In this document: one piece after another, positions 1 through 11,384 of the stretch | How the letters are laid out: every line of letters begins with the position of its first letter | Position numbering within the stretch: position 1 is the stretch's first letter | Source of the DNA: Hexactinellida sp. DTS-2022 | Taxonomy: Eukaryota > Porifera > Hexactinellida | DNA: 64,000 nt | Reading direction: 5' to 3' | NCBI GenBank assembly: GCA_028753945.1 | Contig: JAPNXP010000002.1 | Location: forward strand, 4,898,001 to 4,962,000 | Notes under the pieces: generated by a model | What the model was told of the DNA's origin: nothing | Database searches by the model: none | What the model saw: the letters and a program-made list of their open reading frames with translations, nothing else | Position numbers and translations under genes: made by a program

Positions 1-304
1 TCAATGTTTTTTTAGATAAAAGTCTGGAGATATTGATTACGTTACCATTACGATGCCGGGAGCACTTTCACAACATAATTGATTCATAAAGACAAAATAT
101 CCACAAATTGATTTTTTGTTTTTGTTTTAGCCAATTCTATAAAAATCAAGTCAGTTAGAGATAGATAACTACTTAGAATATTACAATGTACAAAATCCCT
201 CTCGTGTCGATAATACAAACTTCGACCGAAGCATCCTTAAGTCTAGTTAGAACTTGACTTAACTTTTTAGCAAAGAACTCAGCAAAAACTAAGTTTTCAG
301 TCTC

Positions 305-348
305 AAACTAAGTCAAAACTAAGTTGTAACTTAGTTTCGACTTAGTTT
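305..348. repeat. Near-perfect 44-bp palindrome of ACTAAGT words
   Basis: The stretch 241-370 is built from ACTAAGTT/AACTTAGT words. Positions 305-348 read almost identically on the other strand, with only 2-3 mismatches, so it can form a long hairpin. A similar word pair recurs near 61,075-61,100. Probably the core of a small fold-back repeat; no target duplication was found. Confidence 0.5.
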
Positions 349-842
349 AAGTCAAAACTAAGTTTAAGAAGTTTAGTGAATAACCCCCCGGGTCTTCAAA
401 TTTCCATTAAATCCGTATACTTTCAGTGAGTACTGAACAACGATCGGGTACAAATCTGAGATTTTAGAAAATTTCCTTAATAAGAAAGGCAGCATATCCT
501 CCGATAAAAGCTAGAAGTTGTATTGTGTATGAATTTAGGAAAAAACTTCAAAAGAGTAGCCACACACACACAATGTGTGATATCAAAATTCTCCGGATGG
601 CTGCAATAAAGATAATTTTCATGTGTTTCGAAGCTGCTGATAAATTCCACAGACGAATTTCTATCTTGATGGACATAATCTTTCCTATTATACAACTTGA
701 GAATATTAGACTGTTTAAGTGCCCTCTCATTTTCCAGTACTTGACTAACCAAGATGTGAGGATGGCCTGGCAGGAGTGTGCTAGTGGGAGCCTAGCATAG
801 CGGTGATGATGGTAACCTGGGGGACGGACGGGCTAAGGTCTA

Positions 843-894
843 GGTGGTCGAGGGTTACCCTCCTGATGAGTCCTTGAGATAGGACGAAACCACT
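843..894 (+). ncRNA. Hammerhead ribozyme, type III topology
   Basis: A self-cleaving RNA motif with every core position present. Stem III 5' strand is 843-848 (GGTGGT), pairing with 889-894 (ACCACT) through the A-U pair next to the core. The cleavage triplet is GUC at 847-849. Stem I is a hairpin, GAGGG 850-854 with CCCTC 858-862, loop TTA. The CUGAUGA core is 863-869. Stem II is GTCCT 870-874 with AGGAC 881-885, loop TGAGAT. GAA follows at 886-888. Stem III is the open stem, hence type III. In animals such motifs usually sit in short retroelements (SINEs, retrozymes, Penelope-like elements). The GC-richer flanks, about 755-960, may be such an element, but I see no second copy here. Cleavage activity is inferred from structure only. 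Confidence 0.9.
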
Positions 895-1541
895 ACCCAT
901 TACGCGTTGCTCTTGGTGAGTGTAGGATACATATTACGGTGTCTCATGCTCATCACAAATACATTGTAATTTACATCTGTTTGTATAATCCAAAATGGTG
1001 TTCAATAAGATCAATTTGTAAATGATGACAATACCTAAGTAATTCCACATTCGCCAGTTAATATTCTACAAGTTTAGGCAGTGCAATACTTGAATGGTGT
1101 GACCCCGTGAAGGTTTGAACTGTTAATTTTCCTATGAACTGTTAAGCATCTCCAGACTCTAACCAACGAACTAGAGTAGACATTCAATTAAATCTGGCAT
1201 CATTATGTAATTTCGGTCCTTGATACGAACTCCCTTCCAAGAGTGTTGAATAATATAATCAATCAATGTCCATATCTATCGGTTTTCAAACATACAGCTG
1301 ATTGATAGATTCGCAAGGGTTCCACGATTATATCACTTTAACTTGAAGAAACTTAAATGACTACTGTATTTGATGTCATATTGACAATATAAATGTGGTA
1401 TCAATGTGCCAAAAAACAATCCTTGGAGATCTTAATGTCAGATGATTTAAAGACAGTGAATTTTCTCTGTTCTTCTTCGTACAAGTCAACACTCTGTTTC
1501 ATTGCCTATACAATAACATACAACATGTTAAAATACAAAAC

Positions 1542-1728
1542 TAGGGGCGCCAAGAGGGGGGGGTAGGAGGGGCAGTTGCCCCGGGGCCCGTGGAGCTGAG
1601 GGGCCCGTGAAAATGAGGAAATCGTGTAAAAATGAACATTTGGGTTTGGGAAAGGTTCCAGAGGGGCCCATCATTATTGTTTTGCCCCGGGGCCCGCAAA
1701 GCCTCTGGTAATCCTCTCGGCGGCCCTG
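1542..1728. mobile_element. hAT-type MITE, 187 bp
   Basis: The ends are inverted (TAGGGGCGCC and GGCGGCCCTG) and the insertion is flanked by a perfect 8-bp duplication TACAAAAC (1534-1541 and 1729-1736). The interior is GC-rich with repeated CCCCGGGGCCCG words. It has no coding capacity. The first base appears to be T instead of the usual hAT C. Confidence 0.8.
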
Positions 1729-2008
1729 TACAAAACCCTTACATTTAGCAGAAATTGTCATACATGGATTTGTAAATCATACTCCTTTTGTCTCTGACAA
1801 GCCGCTGATACTTGATAGTGTGATTAAGTCGATCAGGGCCACCAGGAAGGTATTTAGCTACTGCGTCTTAGTTCAATGCAGCTTTTATTGGTCGTATCTT
1901 CGTTTGGCCATCATGTCAAGATAAGTTTGTGTGTCAATGATATCATCAGGATCAAAGTGTTTAGCACAAAAGAAAATGTTTTTCAGTGTGTGAAGATCTA
2001 GCATATAA

Positions 2009-2499
2009 TCTATACTATTAAAACACAAGCCTGGGTGGGTGTATGTGTGTGTTTGTATATATTTGTTTGTATGTTACGAGTTGATTGAAGAAAGTGGACG
2101 GTTTCCAAATGTAATTTTTGGCATATAGGAGTAACCTTTGGCACCCGCCAACAAGTTGAGGTTTCCACTCAAAATCTCTCACACCTCGACAAGTTATGAC
2201 GTCATTGTCACATTTTGAGAATCCTGAAAATTCACTTAATCGCACATAATTCGCGCCCTTTAAAAGATAAAAATCTTAAAATTAATAGAACATGCATATT
2301 AATGATGCGGACACGTTGGTGACACCAGATTGCCAATATCGCATTATGAAGTAACCATTAAATTTTCACATTGTACTATTTAGGCCTATTTACGCTTTCT
2401 AATCAATATTAGAAGTATATTAACCGCACACCAACCGCGAAGCGGTTGGTCTGTGGTCGTGTTCTGCCGCGAAGCGACCTGGCAAGCGAAGCGCGCTAG
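2009..2499 (+). mobile_element. Non-autonomous Helitron, 491 bp
   Basis: It starts with TCTATACTATTAAAA after a host A and ends in CTAG before a host T. That is the Helitron pattern of insertion between A and T with no target duplication. The last 100 bp carry short hairpins, CCAACCGC-gaa-GCGGTTGG near 2433-2451 and a GCG/CGC palindrome just before CTAG, as expected for the 3' terminator. No Rep/helicase gene is present, so it would need an enzyme in trans. Confidence 0.7.
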
Positions 2500-2989
2500 T
2501 TACATAATAAAGTATTATTAATTAAAGAGCATCCTTATATGTAGACGGTCGATAAAAAAAGCCCATACAAATAAGCCAAAATTTGTCCACCGTCTATAAT
2601 TTATATCACTAACTTCATTAATGCCTATGCAACTAGTTTAGAGTCCAATTTAATTTGTTAGATAGCTCACTATTCAATTCTGATATTTGCCAGCGTTTTT
2701 TCTTTGATTTACCAAATTTGCCAGATATACCATGGATTTATCCTCTAATCCGAATTTAAAGAAGCACCGCCGGGTGTAAAATTTGAAATTTAGAATTCGT
2801 CTTAACAGATCTGTTCAAAAACACTATAAGAATATGTGCGAAAATTTTCAGAACTCTAAGTACACTTTTGTGGTCCCAGTGATGTCCCCCGTCTACTTCA
2901 CTATGCTCAATAATATTATTCTGAGAAAGAAGCTTGCAAATTTTATAATATTATTATTTGCGAAACTATTGGGAATTTATCCCAATTAG
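2500..2989. other. No gene seen
   Basis: AT-rich DNA with only short chance reading frames; no recognisable domain, repeat or element boundary. Confidence 0.5.
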
Positions 2990-3767
2990 TTTTCGGGTAT
3001 TTGTCAAAATGGATCATTGATATGACTGGAAAGTTAGAGGTAAGATCTAGATATTTTAAAAAATTCAATCTTATGGCAACATTACTGAAATGCACCACCA
3101 TATATGGGCAAGTGAATTTATAGAATTGTAGCCATTTGTATAATGGTCTCATTTGTTCTTCCAATGAGTTTATAATGGCATATTGATGTTATTAGATGGT
3201 TAGACCTAAGCTCTACCGTCTATACTTTAGGAGTGTAAATTTGCAGCGGCATGAAAAATGGGAGCATTACATGCCCATATATGGATCATTTTGAAAATGG
3301 TGAGGGTTAGGGTCAACAAATGTATTATTGACGGATAGGATGACGGGTATTGCGAGTATTTTGAGACGTGAATATTGATTCTAGCACCTCGAGTGTTTGA
3401 GAAAAAAAATGGACAAGAAAACCTACACTCGATTGGGATTATAGGCCATAAAGTTTGAAATTTTCACCTTTTAATTTTTTTTTTGATTAATTGTTGATTT
3501 TTTTGTTTGACAAAACATGGAAAAAGTTATGTTGACTCCAGTCTTTCGAATATTGGAGAATGAACCAAGGACAATCGATGAAAACGCTGAAATCCAATCG
3601 ACTGGAAGATAAATTGGTCATATTTCTGAAAATACTGATGTAAAAGTGTCAAAACCTTATGCAAACTATATATATTGTCCGTCACTACTATTTGGCAAAA
3701 GAAAAAAAAATTCGGGAGAATTTTTTTTTCTTACATAATCGAAAAAAATTTCGTCCCGGGAATACCC
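2990..3767. mobile_element. Diverged relative of the TTAA elements (one end seen)
   Basis: The right edge reads AATACCC followed by TTAA (3768-3771), mirroring the GGGTA start of the elements at 13.6 and 55.6 kb. The interior has the same style of content: a CCCATATATGG motif near 3270 and similar order of short conserved words. I could not place the left end. Confidence 0.4.
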
Positions 3768-3779
3768 TTAAGCTTAAAG

Positions 3780-4600
3780 GAAAACTGCTATAGTAATTAA
3801 TTTTAAGCTTGTCCAACTAGTAAAGACATACTCACCATCTCTATGCAGAAAACCTTTCCTCTTATGGACGATGTCTTGCGGTCCGTAGGAATGTAAAATA
3901 CTGCAATACACACTATGGTATCCAGTAGCAGATTTGGGAGCAGAACAAGAGTTGGGCATGAGTTCAGGATATAAATAAACAAGGAGCTCGCATTATAAAG
4001 GAAAAGTATTATTGAATTAAGGAGAATTTGAATTAGAATAGTTAATATTTACAGACGAATCTCGTTAATTATTTTTCTAACCCAGATAAGCATTGTAGTT
4101 TTAATCAAAAAATATATACTTACATTAAGGGTAAATTTAGGAAAATCGCATTCATCTTATCCCTGGTCCAGGCGCATTTGGCAGTGAAATGGCCTTATGT
4201 TTAGTAGGCTATGGTAGCTATAATAATTCTGAAAAAAGCTATGTAGACTAATTCGTTGAATAATACCCTTGAATTATGAATAAATCATTAGTCATTCAAT
4301 AATTCTTGAATTATTCATCTAGGAAAAAAGGGTACGCGGTAGTCTGTCGTACCTGCTGCGCCGACCCTGTTGTAGCATGCAATTTAACAATAGAACCGTT
4401 GCGAGCGGACAATTTTCTTTGACGTTCTCGCCCTAGAGAACTTATAACATATAACATCATTAAAACAAATCATATGTTTCATAGTTGTATTTTTGGGTTT
4501 AGTCTTAACATATCACGCATTATTAATAAATAATTTCACGACACCAATAATTACTAATTTAGTGGAAATAAAAATGTAAGGTGCGCCAAATAATGGGGGG
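3780..4600. other. No gene seen
   Basis: AT-rich intergenic DNA. A short inverted repeat of AATAATTC/GAATTATT words lies at 4255-4320, and G-runs and C-runs near 4595-4670 look like a decayed MITE. Confidence 0.4.
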
Positions 4601-4679
4601 GGCGAAATGTTATGCTCGCCTCCTTGTATTTAAATTGGGGGGGCATTCGCCCCCCTTGCCCCCCAAGATCGACCCCCTT

Positions 4680-5140
4680 GAACACCTCATTACCTTCCCG
4701 CAATGACAGTATTCCATTCGTATGACTCGCTTATCTTGTTCCTTTTCGTTACTTAGCTGCAAGAATACAACTAACATGCTCCTGTCTCTTCTCCCTCGCT
4801 TCAACCTGATGAAGTGTCTGATTGATAGTATTACATGTATAACTCGAGACTATTGATTTTTCGCGTTACCTAGCGGTTACTGAAAAAAGTATGATTCTCC
4901 TGTCCCTTCTCTCTCGCTTACACCTCAACATGGGAGCTGAATAACACTATTCCATGCTTATCACTCGCTTTTCTTGTTCTTTATCGTTACCTAGCTGTTC
5001 GTTCACAAATAACATGCTCCTGTCCCTTCTCCCTCGCTTACACCTCATCACGGGTCCGCAATGCTGTATTTTATGAATATAACTCCACTCTATTGTTCTT
5101 TTGGCCCAGAGAGCTTAGTTCACACCCACTTGCTTTTGTC
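4680..5140. repeat. 120-bp satellite, first block
   Basis: The phrase AACATGCTCCTGTCCCTTCT recurs at about 4774, 4892 and 5012, spacing 118-120 bp. Between copies are related versions of a phrase containing ATTCCATGCGTATCACTCGC. Small reading frames across the block are repeat translation, not genes. Confidence 0.8.
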
Positions 5141-5148
5141 CCTACTAT

Positions 5149-5662
5149 CAGAGATGCAGCGCTCCGGAAATTTCATGGACCGGACCGGACCGTCATGATT
5201 TTTTCTGGACAGTCCGGACCGGTCCAGACCGTATGATCAAAATATTGGATCGGTCTGGACCGGTCCAGACCGATGAACCGGTCCAGACAGATGTACTGGT
5301 CCAGACCGTTATATCCCTTATTTGGACCGTTACAGACCGCAAAGTAGGGTGGATAATTATATCCACTTGTGTTTATAAGATACTTATTACTTATGTGCTT
5401 GTAAACAATGGGTAATAACGGATTTGAGCCCGATCGCTTGTCCAATCTAGGATGAGTCCAGACCGATGAACGGTCCAGACCGTTGAACCGGTCCAGACCG
5501 TTGAACCGGTCCAGACCGATGGACCGGTCCAGACCGATGAACGGTCCAGACCGTTATATCGTTAATTTGGACCGGTCCAGACCGCACTTGAAAACAAGCA
5601 GACCGGACCGACCTGAGACCGGTCGGTCCGGTCCGGTCCCGGTCCAGACCGCTGCATCTCTG
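5149..5662. mobile_element. hAT-type MITE with an internal GGTCCAGACC minisatellite
   Basis: Inverted ends CAGAGATGCAGCG and CGCTGCATCTCTG are flanked by a perfect 8-bp duplication CCTACTAT (5141-5148 and 5663-5670). The interior is a degenerate tandem repeat of the GGTCCAGACCGATGAACC type, itself nearly palindromic. It splits the 120-bp satellite. Confidence 0.9.
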
Positions 5663-5670
5663 CCTACTAT

Positions 5671-6350
5671 CTCTTTACATTTCATCAGTTGTGCGCAAAG
5701 ACAGTGTTCCATGCCTGTCACTAGTTCCTGTGTTTCCTTATCCTTACTGATCTCTTAGAACATTACTAACATGCTCTTGTCCAGTCTCCTTTCCGTTACA
5801 ATGCCTCAAGGGTTCGCAATAACAGTATTCCATGCGTATCACTTGCTTAACTTGTTCCTTATCGTTACCTTGCTGTTAGCTCAGAACTAACATGCTTCTC
5901 TCCATTCTCCCTAGCTTGGACCTCATTATCTGTGCGCAATTATTGTGTTTTTACTTACAACTCACTTCTCTTGTTTGTTATCGTTACCTGGCGGTTAGTT
6001 CACAACTAACACGCTCAAGTACATTCTCCCTCGCTTCCACCTCATCAAGTGTGCCGATTGACTGTGTTGCATACGTAGAACTCGATACTATTGTTTTCTT
6101 TGGCGTTCCTAGAGGTTAGTTACACCGTAACATGCTCCTGTCCCTTCTCCGTCGCTTAACACTTAACACGAGAGCTCAATGGTAGTATTCCATGCTTATC
6201 ACTAGTTTCTCTTCTTTCTCATCGTTACCTAGCTGTTAGTTCACAACTAACATGATCCTGTCACTTCTCCCTAGCTTGCACCAGACCAAGTGTGCGGATC
6301 GACAGTATTACATACCGAGAAGTCGTGACTATTGTATTTCTTGAAGGTAG
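5671..6350. repeat. 120-bp satellite, second block
   Basis: This continues the array interrupted by the MITE: the AACATGCTC phrase recurs near 5769, 5889, 6008, 6129 and 6249, spacing about 120 bp, with 10-20% divergence between copies by eye. Confidence 0.8.
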
Positions 6351-6368
6351 CTAGCGGTTAATATTTAA

Positions 6369-7056
6369 GGTTCAGGTATCCTCTACAAAATTAGAAAAAA
6401 TACAAATCATTGTCTATTTCTCTTTTATTGCATCTTTGGATTGTATTGATACCAATGTGTACTCTCAAGAGATTTCTAATAAAAAGACAAATTATTTTTC
6501 CAGTTTGACAAACTTTGGTCACCTCAATCTAGGAATAATTGATTTAAATTATTTTTTCAAAAGCCTCTAACTCAAAAATAACATTTTCTGAATTGCAGAA
6601 GAGATCTTTTTGTCAATTTTGGTCATGGAATCAAAAACTCAACGGTTTTGGAGAGATCTCGTAAAGAGAAAAACTTATCAGTGCAGCAATTTAGTCTATT
6701 ATGAATAGTTCATGTCCTTTTTGGATTTTGGATCAGGAAATCTGCATTTGAAAGTCGACATCACATAAAAGTATTTGAAATCCAGAAAATGTAGATATTC
6801 ACAATTACTGCACTCAAAGGTATTATTACAACCAGCTAAACACATTTTATCAATAATATTATTGGTCTTCTTTATCTTTGCTGATTGATCTATTCCACAA
6901 ATATGGTAAATTTTAAAAAAGATTTTTCCTCTCTTAGTATATTTGCCAATATTATTGTATTTTTGGCATCCTGAAGATGAAGTATATACGCTGTAAACAT
7001 TTCAGTTAAATTTGGTGAAAAAATTTAGTAGAAGTGCTCTACAGGATACCTGAACC
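6369..7056. mobile_element. TTAA-target MITE, 688 bp
   Basis: Inverted ends GGTTCAGGTATCCTcTA and its complement are flanked by TTAA at 6365-6368 and 7057-7060, the piggyBac-type target. No reading frame of note lies inside. Ends resemble the GG-TA-CC starts of the other TTAA elements in the window. Confidence 0.8.
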
Positions 7057-7060
7057 TTAA

Positions 7061-8250
7061 CTTGTTAAATCTTAATCTATTGATTCAACTCGCATAATTA
7101 TATTGATTCAACTTATAAATTCAAGCTGGCTTCTATTTAATTGTAGTATTACTATACAATGGATTAAAAAAATTCTAATAATATTAGGAATTTATTGACT
7201 TTACTCAAATCACCGTGGATAACATTGCTAAAATAAATAACTAATGATATAATTTATTATCAATACATAATGAATGAATGGCAGTAAACTCAAGATAGTT
7301 AATGATAGAAACAAACTTCAAATTTGTCTACCGTTCCTTTTGACTCGGACACAAATGGTTCTTGTCACCTTTAGGATGCTTGCCGCCAAGAATGTATTAG
7401 CGATATGGGTGGTTTCCACAATATTTAGAATATTGCATTGAAACATTCTATACTAGACTGTAATTACATAACTAAGAATATAATCAACACTGTACAACTT
7501 CGTTTGTTCTATTTTCGGAATCATTTTGAATAACATTCTTTAAGGCTTCCTATCTCGGTATTACTATCGATATCAAAGCGTGACAAAGATTTCTAAGAAA
7601 CTATGAAAGCTTTAGTTCTATGAACTATTGTCTATAATCAACAGTATTACATCTACAAATTTGACCATTTTCAGACTGATTAGATCATAGTAAGTATTCT
7701 AGAATGACAAAATCCAGTAAATGCGTCAAATTCGTTAAAATTGCTATTTTATTCCTTTTTCTCTGTCACTGAACAGGAACCAAATCTTAGTTCCGTTCAA
7801 TAATGGTCAAATATGTTGGTTACAGTGTATACTAATATACATAAAAATTTCATAGAGCAAAACTTAACTTTTTCCAAAATCTTGGTTGAAAGCTCCAAAA
7901 TCCTGAATTGAGCAATCGACGCTCAAAGTTTTTCCCTGCAGATTCAATTAGAACTAATCTATTACAAGGTGTTTTATCACTGGATAGATTCTTCAGTTAA
8001 GGTCCCATTCGCTCAAACATTGTATTTTGAATAATGTGTAGGTTTGGGGATGAATTGGAATTGTCAATAGCAGTCCACGTTCTTTTGGGACACTTTTCCA
8101 AGCAAAATATAATTCAATAACTATCTCAAATTGTTATTTTTGTCATTATACATGTCAGTTTAGCATTGCTTATATGTACTTAGTCCATAGTGTATAAGAT
8201 TATAAGAATAAAGATAATGAATTTGTCTTATTATAGTTCATTGACAAAGA
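7061..8250. other. No gene seen
   Basis: AT-rich DNA with no sizeable reading frame and no recognisable repeat. Confidence 0.5.
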
Positions 8251-8253
8251 TAT

Positions 8254-8327
8254 ATGCCAGGTTTGGGGTTCGAACCCAGGAACACTTGCATACTGTTCCG
8301 ATATGCTGCCAACTGAACTACTGGAAC
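8254..8327 (-). pseudogene. tRNA-like sequence, probable SINE head
   Basis: On the minus strand there is an A-box-like TAGTTCAGTTGG, a stem CATAT/GTATG enclosing a 7-base loop CGGAACA (GAA in the anticodon place, as in tRNA-Phe) and a B box GGTTCGAACCC. The acceptor stem pairs poorly, position 33 is G instead of U and the T stem has a mismatch. It is therefore more likely a tRNA-derived SINE head or pseudogene than a working tRNA. Confidence 0.5.
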
Positions 8328-8629
8328 TTCTAAATATTAGAAAATGTATTATATTCCTTATAAATGGAATACAGAATATAATACATGTATATAAATGTGA
8401 ATAAATGTGAATAAATGTACATATACATTCATTTAATTGCCAAAACATCAATAATGACATCACTAAATGTCCCCTGAAGGGGATAGAGGACTTATTTTTG
8501 AAAATCTTCAATTCCAGCATAATTCCATGACATAGTAGTCTATATTTCACACTAATCTCGAAATTCAACTTTGTTGATTAATTCGCCAGAATTCCGAGGC
8601 AAGCATCCTTTAGGCGTTGATGACTTGGC

Positions 8630-8751
8630 GAAAAAAAATCAAAAATTGCAGCCTGTGACGACAGCATGTTCCATTGGATGCACTATCAATAAACAAACAA
8701 AAAATATAGTGCCTCCATGCGTCGGCACAGGCTGCAATTTTGGATTTTTTT
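8630..8751. repeat. Fold-back element, copy 1 of 3
   Basis: The two halves are inverted copies of each other. They start AAAATCCAAAATTGCAG and run through a GTCGGCAC and GCATGTTCC segment to a short centre. Related copies lie at 23,424-23,550 and 59,417-59,542. Confidence 0.75.
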
Positions 8752-8841
8752 ACATTAAACAGAACTTGTACTCTTCTCCCGCACCCCCCAGATTCGTACC
8801 TCGCACCCCCAGGGGCGTGCACCCACGGTTGAGAACCACTG
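8752..8841. mobile_element. Right end of a hAT element (remnant)
   Basis: It ends in GGTTGAGAACCACTG, a standard hAT terminus also seen at 21,211-21,225. No matching left end was found, so this is probably a truncated copy. Confidence 0.4.
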
Positions 8842-9820
8842 ATTTATTGACTGAACAAGAATTTCAGATTTCACTAGGTATGATGTAATTGGTCACTTGC
8901 GTATTGTATCGATGTTTCAGTGCAAACGCAAGTTAACCGAGAACTGACCATTTGTGACGATCGTCTTGAGAAGGCGGTTGTCCTTAAAGCATGATATATC
9001 TGGCCATATTTACTAACTGAAAGTATAATTCGATGTTATTCATCTTATTTAGATAGTTTGCGGTTAAAAAAACGTCTTTTCAGAATTTGAAATTTTTTAA
9101 CATTTCGATCTCAATGATGAGTCGGCAGTTTAGAGTTTTTGCATTTTGAAATTCCCAAATTCACATGACTATATTTGATCTATTTATTCGCTGCATTGTA
9201 ATTCTAACCGAATCCATATTTATAATGTGACTAGTCTAATTGGTTACATCATTGAATTGCAATTCGAAATCGCTCATCGCTGTCTAATGTAACAAAGCAA
9301 GCTACATGAAAAATATCTATCGATACAGGTATAAAGTTACTCTTATTATAAACATATTTTTGATTATGACTGATAAATGATATTATTTAACTAGTGTTTC
9401 TTCTGATTCTTACTAATCTGTTCTATAGTGAATGTATACGTGGACTATGAATTTTCTGCTATGTTCCTAATTTGAATAACAATTATTTGAGAATTCAAGT
9501 ATCCTAATTGTTCGTATCCGTGGTGCTGAAAGTACAATATTTTCTATTACAAGATTCACTTAGTATGTAAATGATTCGAATCTATGCAGACTAATGCTCC
9601 TACGCAGTGACATCATCATCTTTCATAATTTGTTTATATTAGCTGATATGTACACCATTATAGGTTCGAAATGGGACACATGGGGTTTCACCGTACCTTA
9701 CGTGTAGAATCACAAATAATCGAAGAGTCATGTATTATTAGCTATAATAGTTTATTTGAAATGGCATCAGTTATAATCAGGGACTGCCCTGGATAGGGGA
9801 TAGATTAAAATTATTTGTAT
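8842..9820. other. No gene seen
   Basis: AT-rich intergenic DNA up to the start of the 37-bp satellite; nothing recognisable. Confidence 0.5.
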
Positions 9821-9823
9821 ATT

Positions 9824-10804
9824 TGTAATGGTATGTCGTATAAGAGACGATTAGTTTATTTGTAATTACTTCTCGTATAAGAGACGATTAGTTTATTTGT
9901 AATTACATCTCGTATAAGAGACGATTAGTTTATATTTAATTACATCTCGTATAAGAGACTATTAGTGTATTAGTATTCATCTCGTATAAGAGATGATCAG
10001 TTATTTGTAATGGCATCTTGTGTATGAGACGATTAGTATATGTAATGGCATCTCGTAATCGAGACAATTAGTTTATATGTAATCATCTCGTAGAAGAGAC
10101 GATTCGTGTATTTGTAATTATTTCACGTATGAGCGACGATAAGTGTATTAGTATTCATCTTGTATAAGTGGCGATTAGTTTATTTATACTGACATCTCGT
10201 ATAAGAGACGATTAGTTTTTTTGTAATTACATCTCGTATAAGTGACGATTAGTTTTATGTAATTACATCTCGTATAAAAGAAGATTTGCTATTTGTTATT
10301 ACATTTCGTATAAGAGACGATTAGTTATTTGTAATGGCATCTCGTAAATGACTATTAGTTTATTTGTAATGGTAACTTTTATAAGAGTCGATTAGTTTTT
10401 TATATTGGCATCTCATATAAGAATCGATTGGTTTATTTGTAATTTCATCTCGTATGAGAGACGATTAGTAATTTGTAATGGCATCTCGTATAAGAGATGA
10501 TGATTTTTTTGGAATGGCATTCGTATAAGAGAAGATTTGCTATTTGTTATTTCATTTCGTATAAGAGACGATTAGTTATTTGTAATGGCATCTCGTAAAT
10601 GACTATTAGTTTATTTGTAATGGTAACTTTTATAAGAGTCGATTAGTTTTTTGTAATGGCATATCATATAAGAATCGATTGGTTTATTTGTAATTTCATC
10701 TCGTATAAGAGACGATTAGTGTATTAGTAATTTAGTATTCATCTCGTATAAGAGATGATTAGTGTATTAGTATTCATCTCGTATAAGAGATGATCAGTTT
10801 GTTG
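9824..10804. repeat. 37-bp satellite, block 1
   Basis: Tandem copies of a unit of about 37 bp containing TAATTACATCTCGTATAAG then AGACGATTAGTTTAT. Each unit carries the small hairpin TCTCgtataaGAGA. Variants with GTGTATTAGTATTC occur at intervals. Confidence 0.9.
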
Positions 10805-11375
10805 TAGGGCATTAGGATCAGACGATCAAAGATCGCGCGATCACGATCGCGATCCTTCTAGGACGATCGAAGCGGGATCGGCGTTCATATTTATGGTAGG
10901 ATCGAATTGGAGATCGCGATCGTTTTTTTGCCTGAATTTTCGATCCTCACATTCCGATCATTTAGAAAGGTTACTCAAAGTAAATGTCAGACAAAGCTCA
11001 AATTGTGAGCATTATGTAAACAGCATGATCTTATTTTTTCGATCTTTCATCGGTGAATTTTTTGTAATATAATTTTTGGGTATGATGAAGGTATCTTCAT
11101 ATTTGCAGAGTATCAATTCTGATCGATGGTTTTATGCTTCACAAGTATGGTGAGAATAATCAATATCTAAATCATATATTGCACAAATATGATCAATACA
11201 CTATATCATAATGTACTCAGTCCCAAATAAATGATCGCAAAAATGATCGGGATCGGATCGGCGATCATTTATAAAACTGCGATCGGGATCGGGATCGGCG
11301 ATAATTATTGAAGTGATGATCGAGATGACGAGATCGAGATCGCAATCACTTTTTTGAAGATCGACTAATGCCCTA
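10805..11375. mobile_element. MITE rich in GATCG, inserted in the 37-bp satellite
   Basis: Inverted ends TAGGGCATTAG and CTAATGCCCTA bound a GATC-rich insert with many GATCGCGATC palindromes, placed between satellite blocks. I could not identify a clean target duplication. The short minus-strand frame inside (rich in Asp) is a by-product of the repeats. Confidence 0.65.
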
Positions 11376-11384
11376 GAACTTAGT

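Noticed and set aside
4801..4820. Second hammerhead core (CTGATGAAG)
   Set aside because: No GAAA segment or stems at the right spacing.
5173..5758. Frames rich in Asp, Arg, Ser and Pro
   Set aside because: By-product of the GGTCCAGACC minisatellite inside a hAT MITE.
8200..8568. 122-residue minus-strand frame
   Set aside because: Overlaps the tRNA-like sequence and AT repeats; no recognisable domain.
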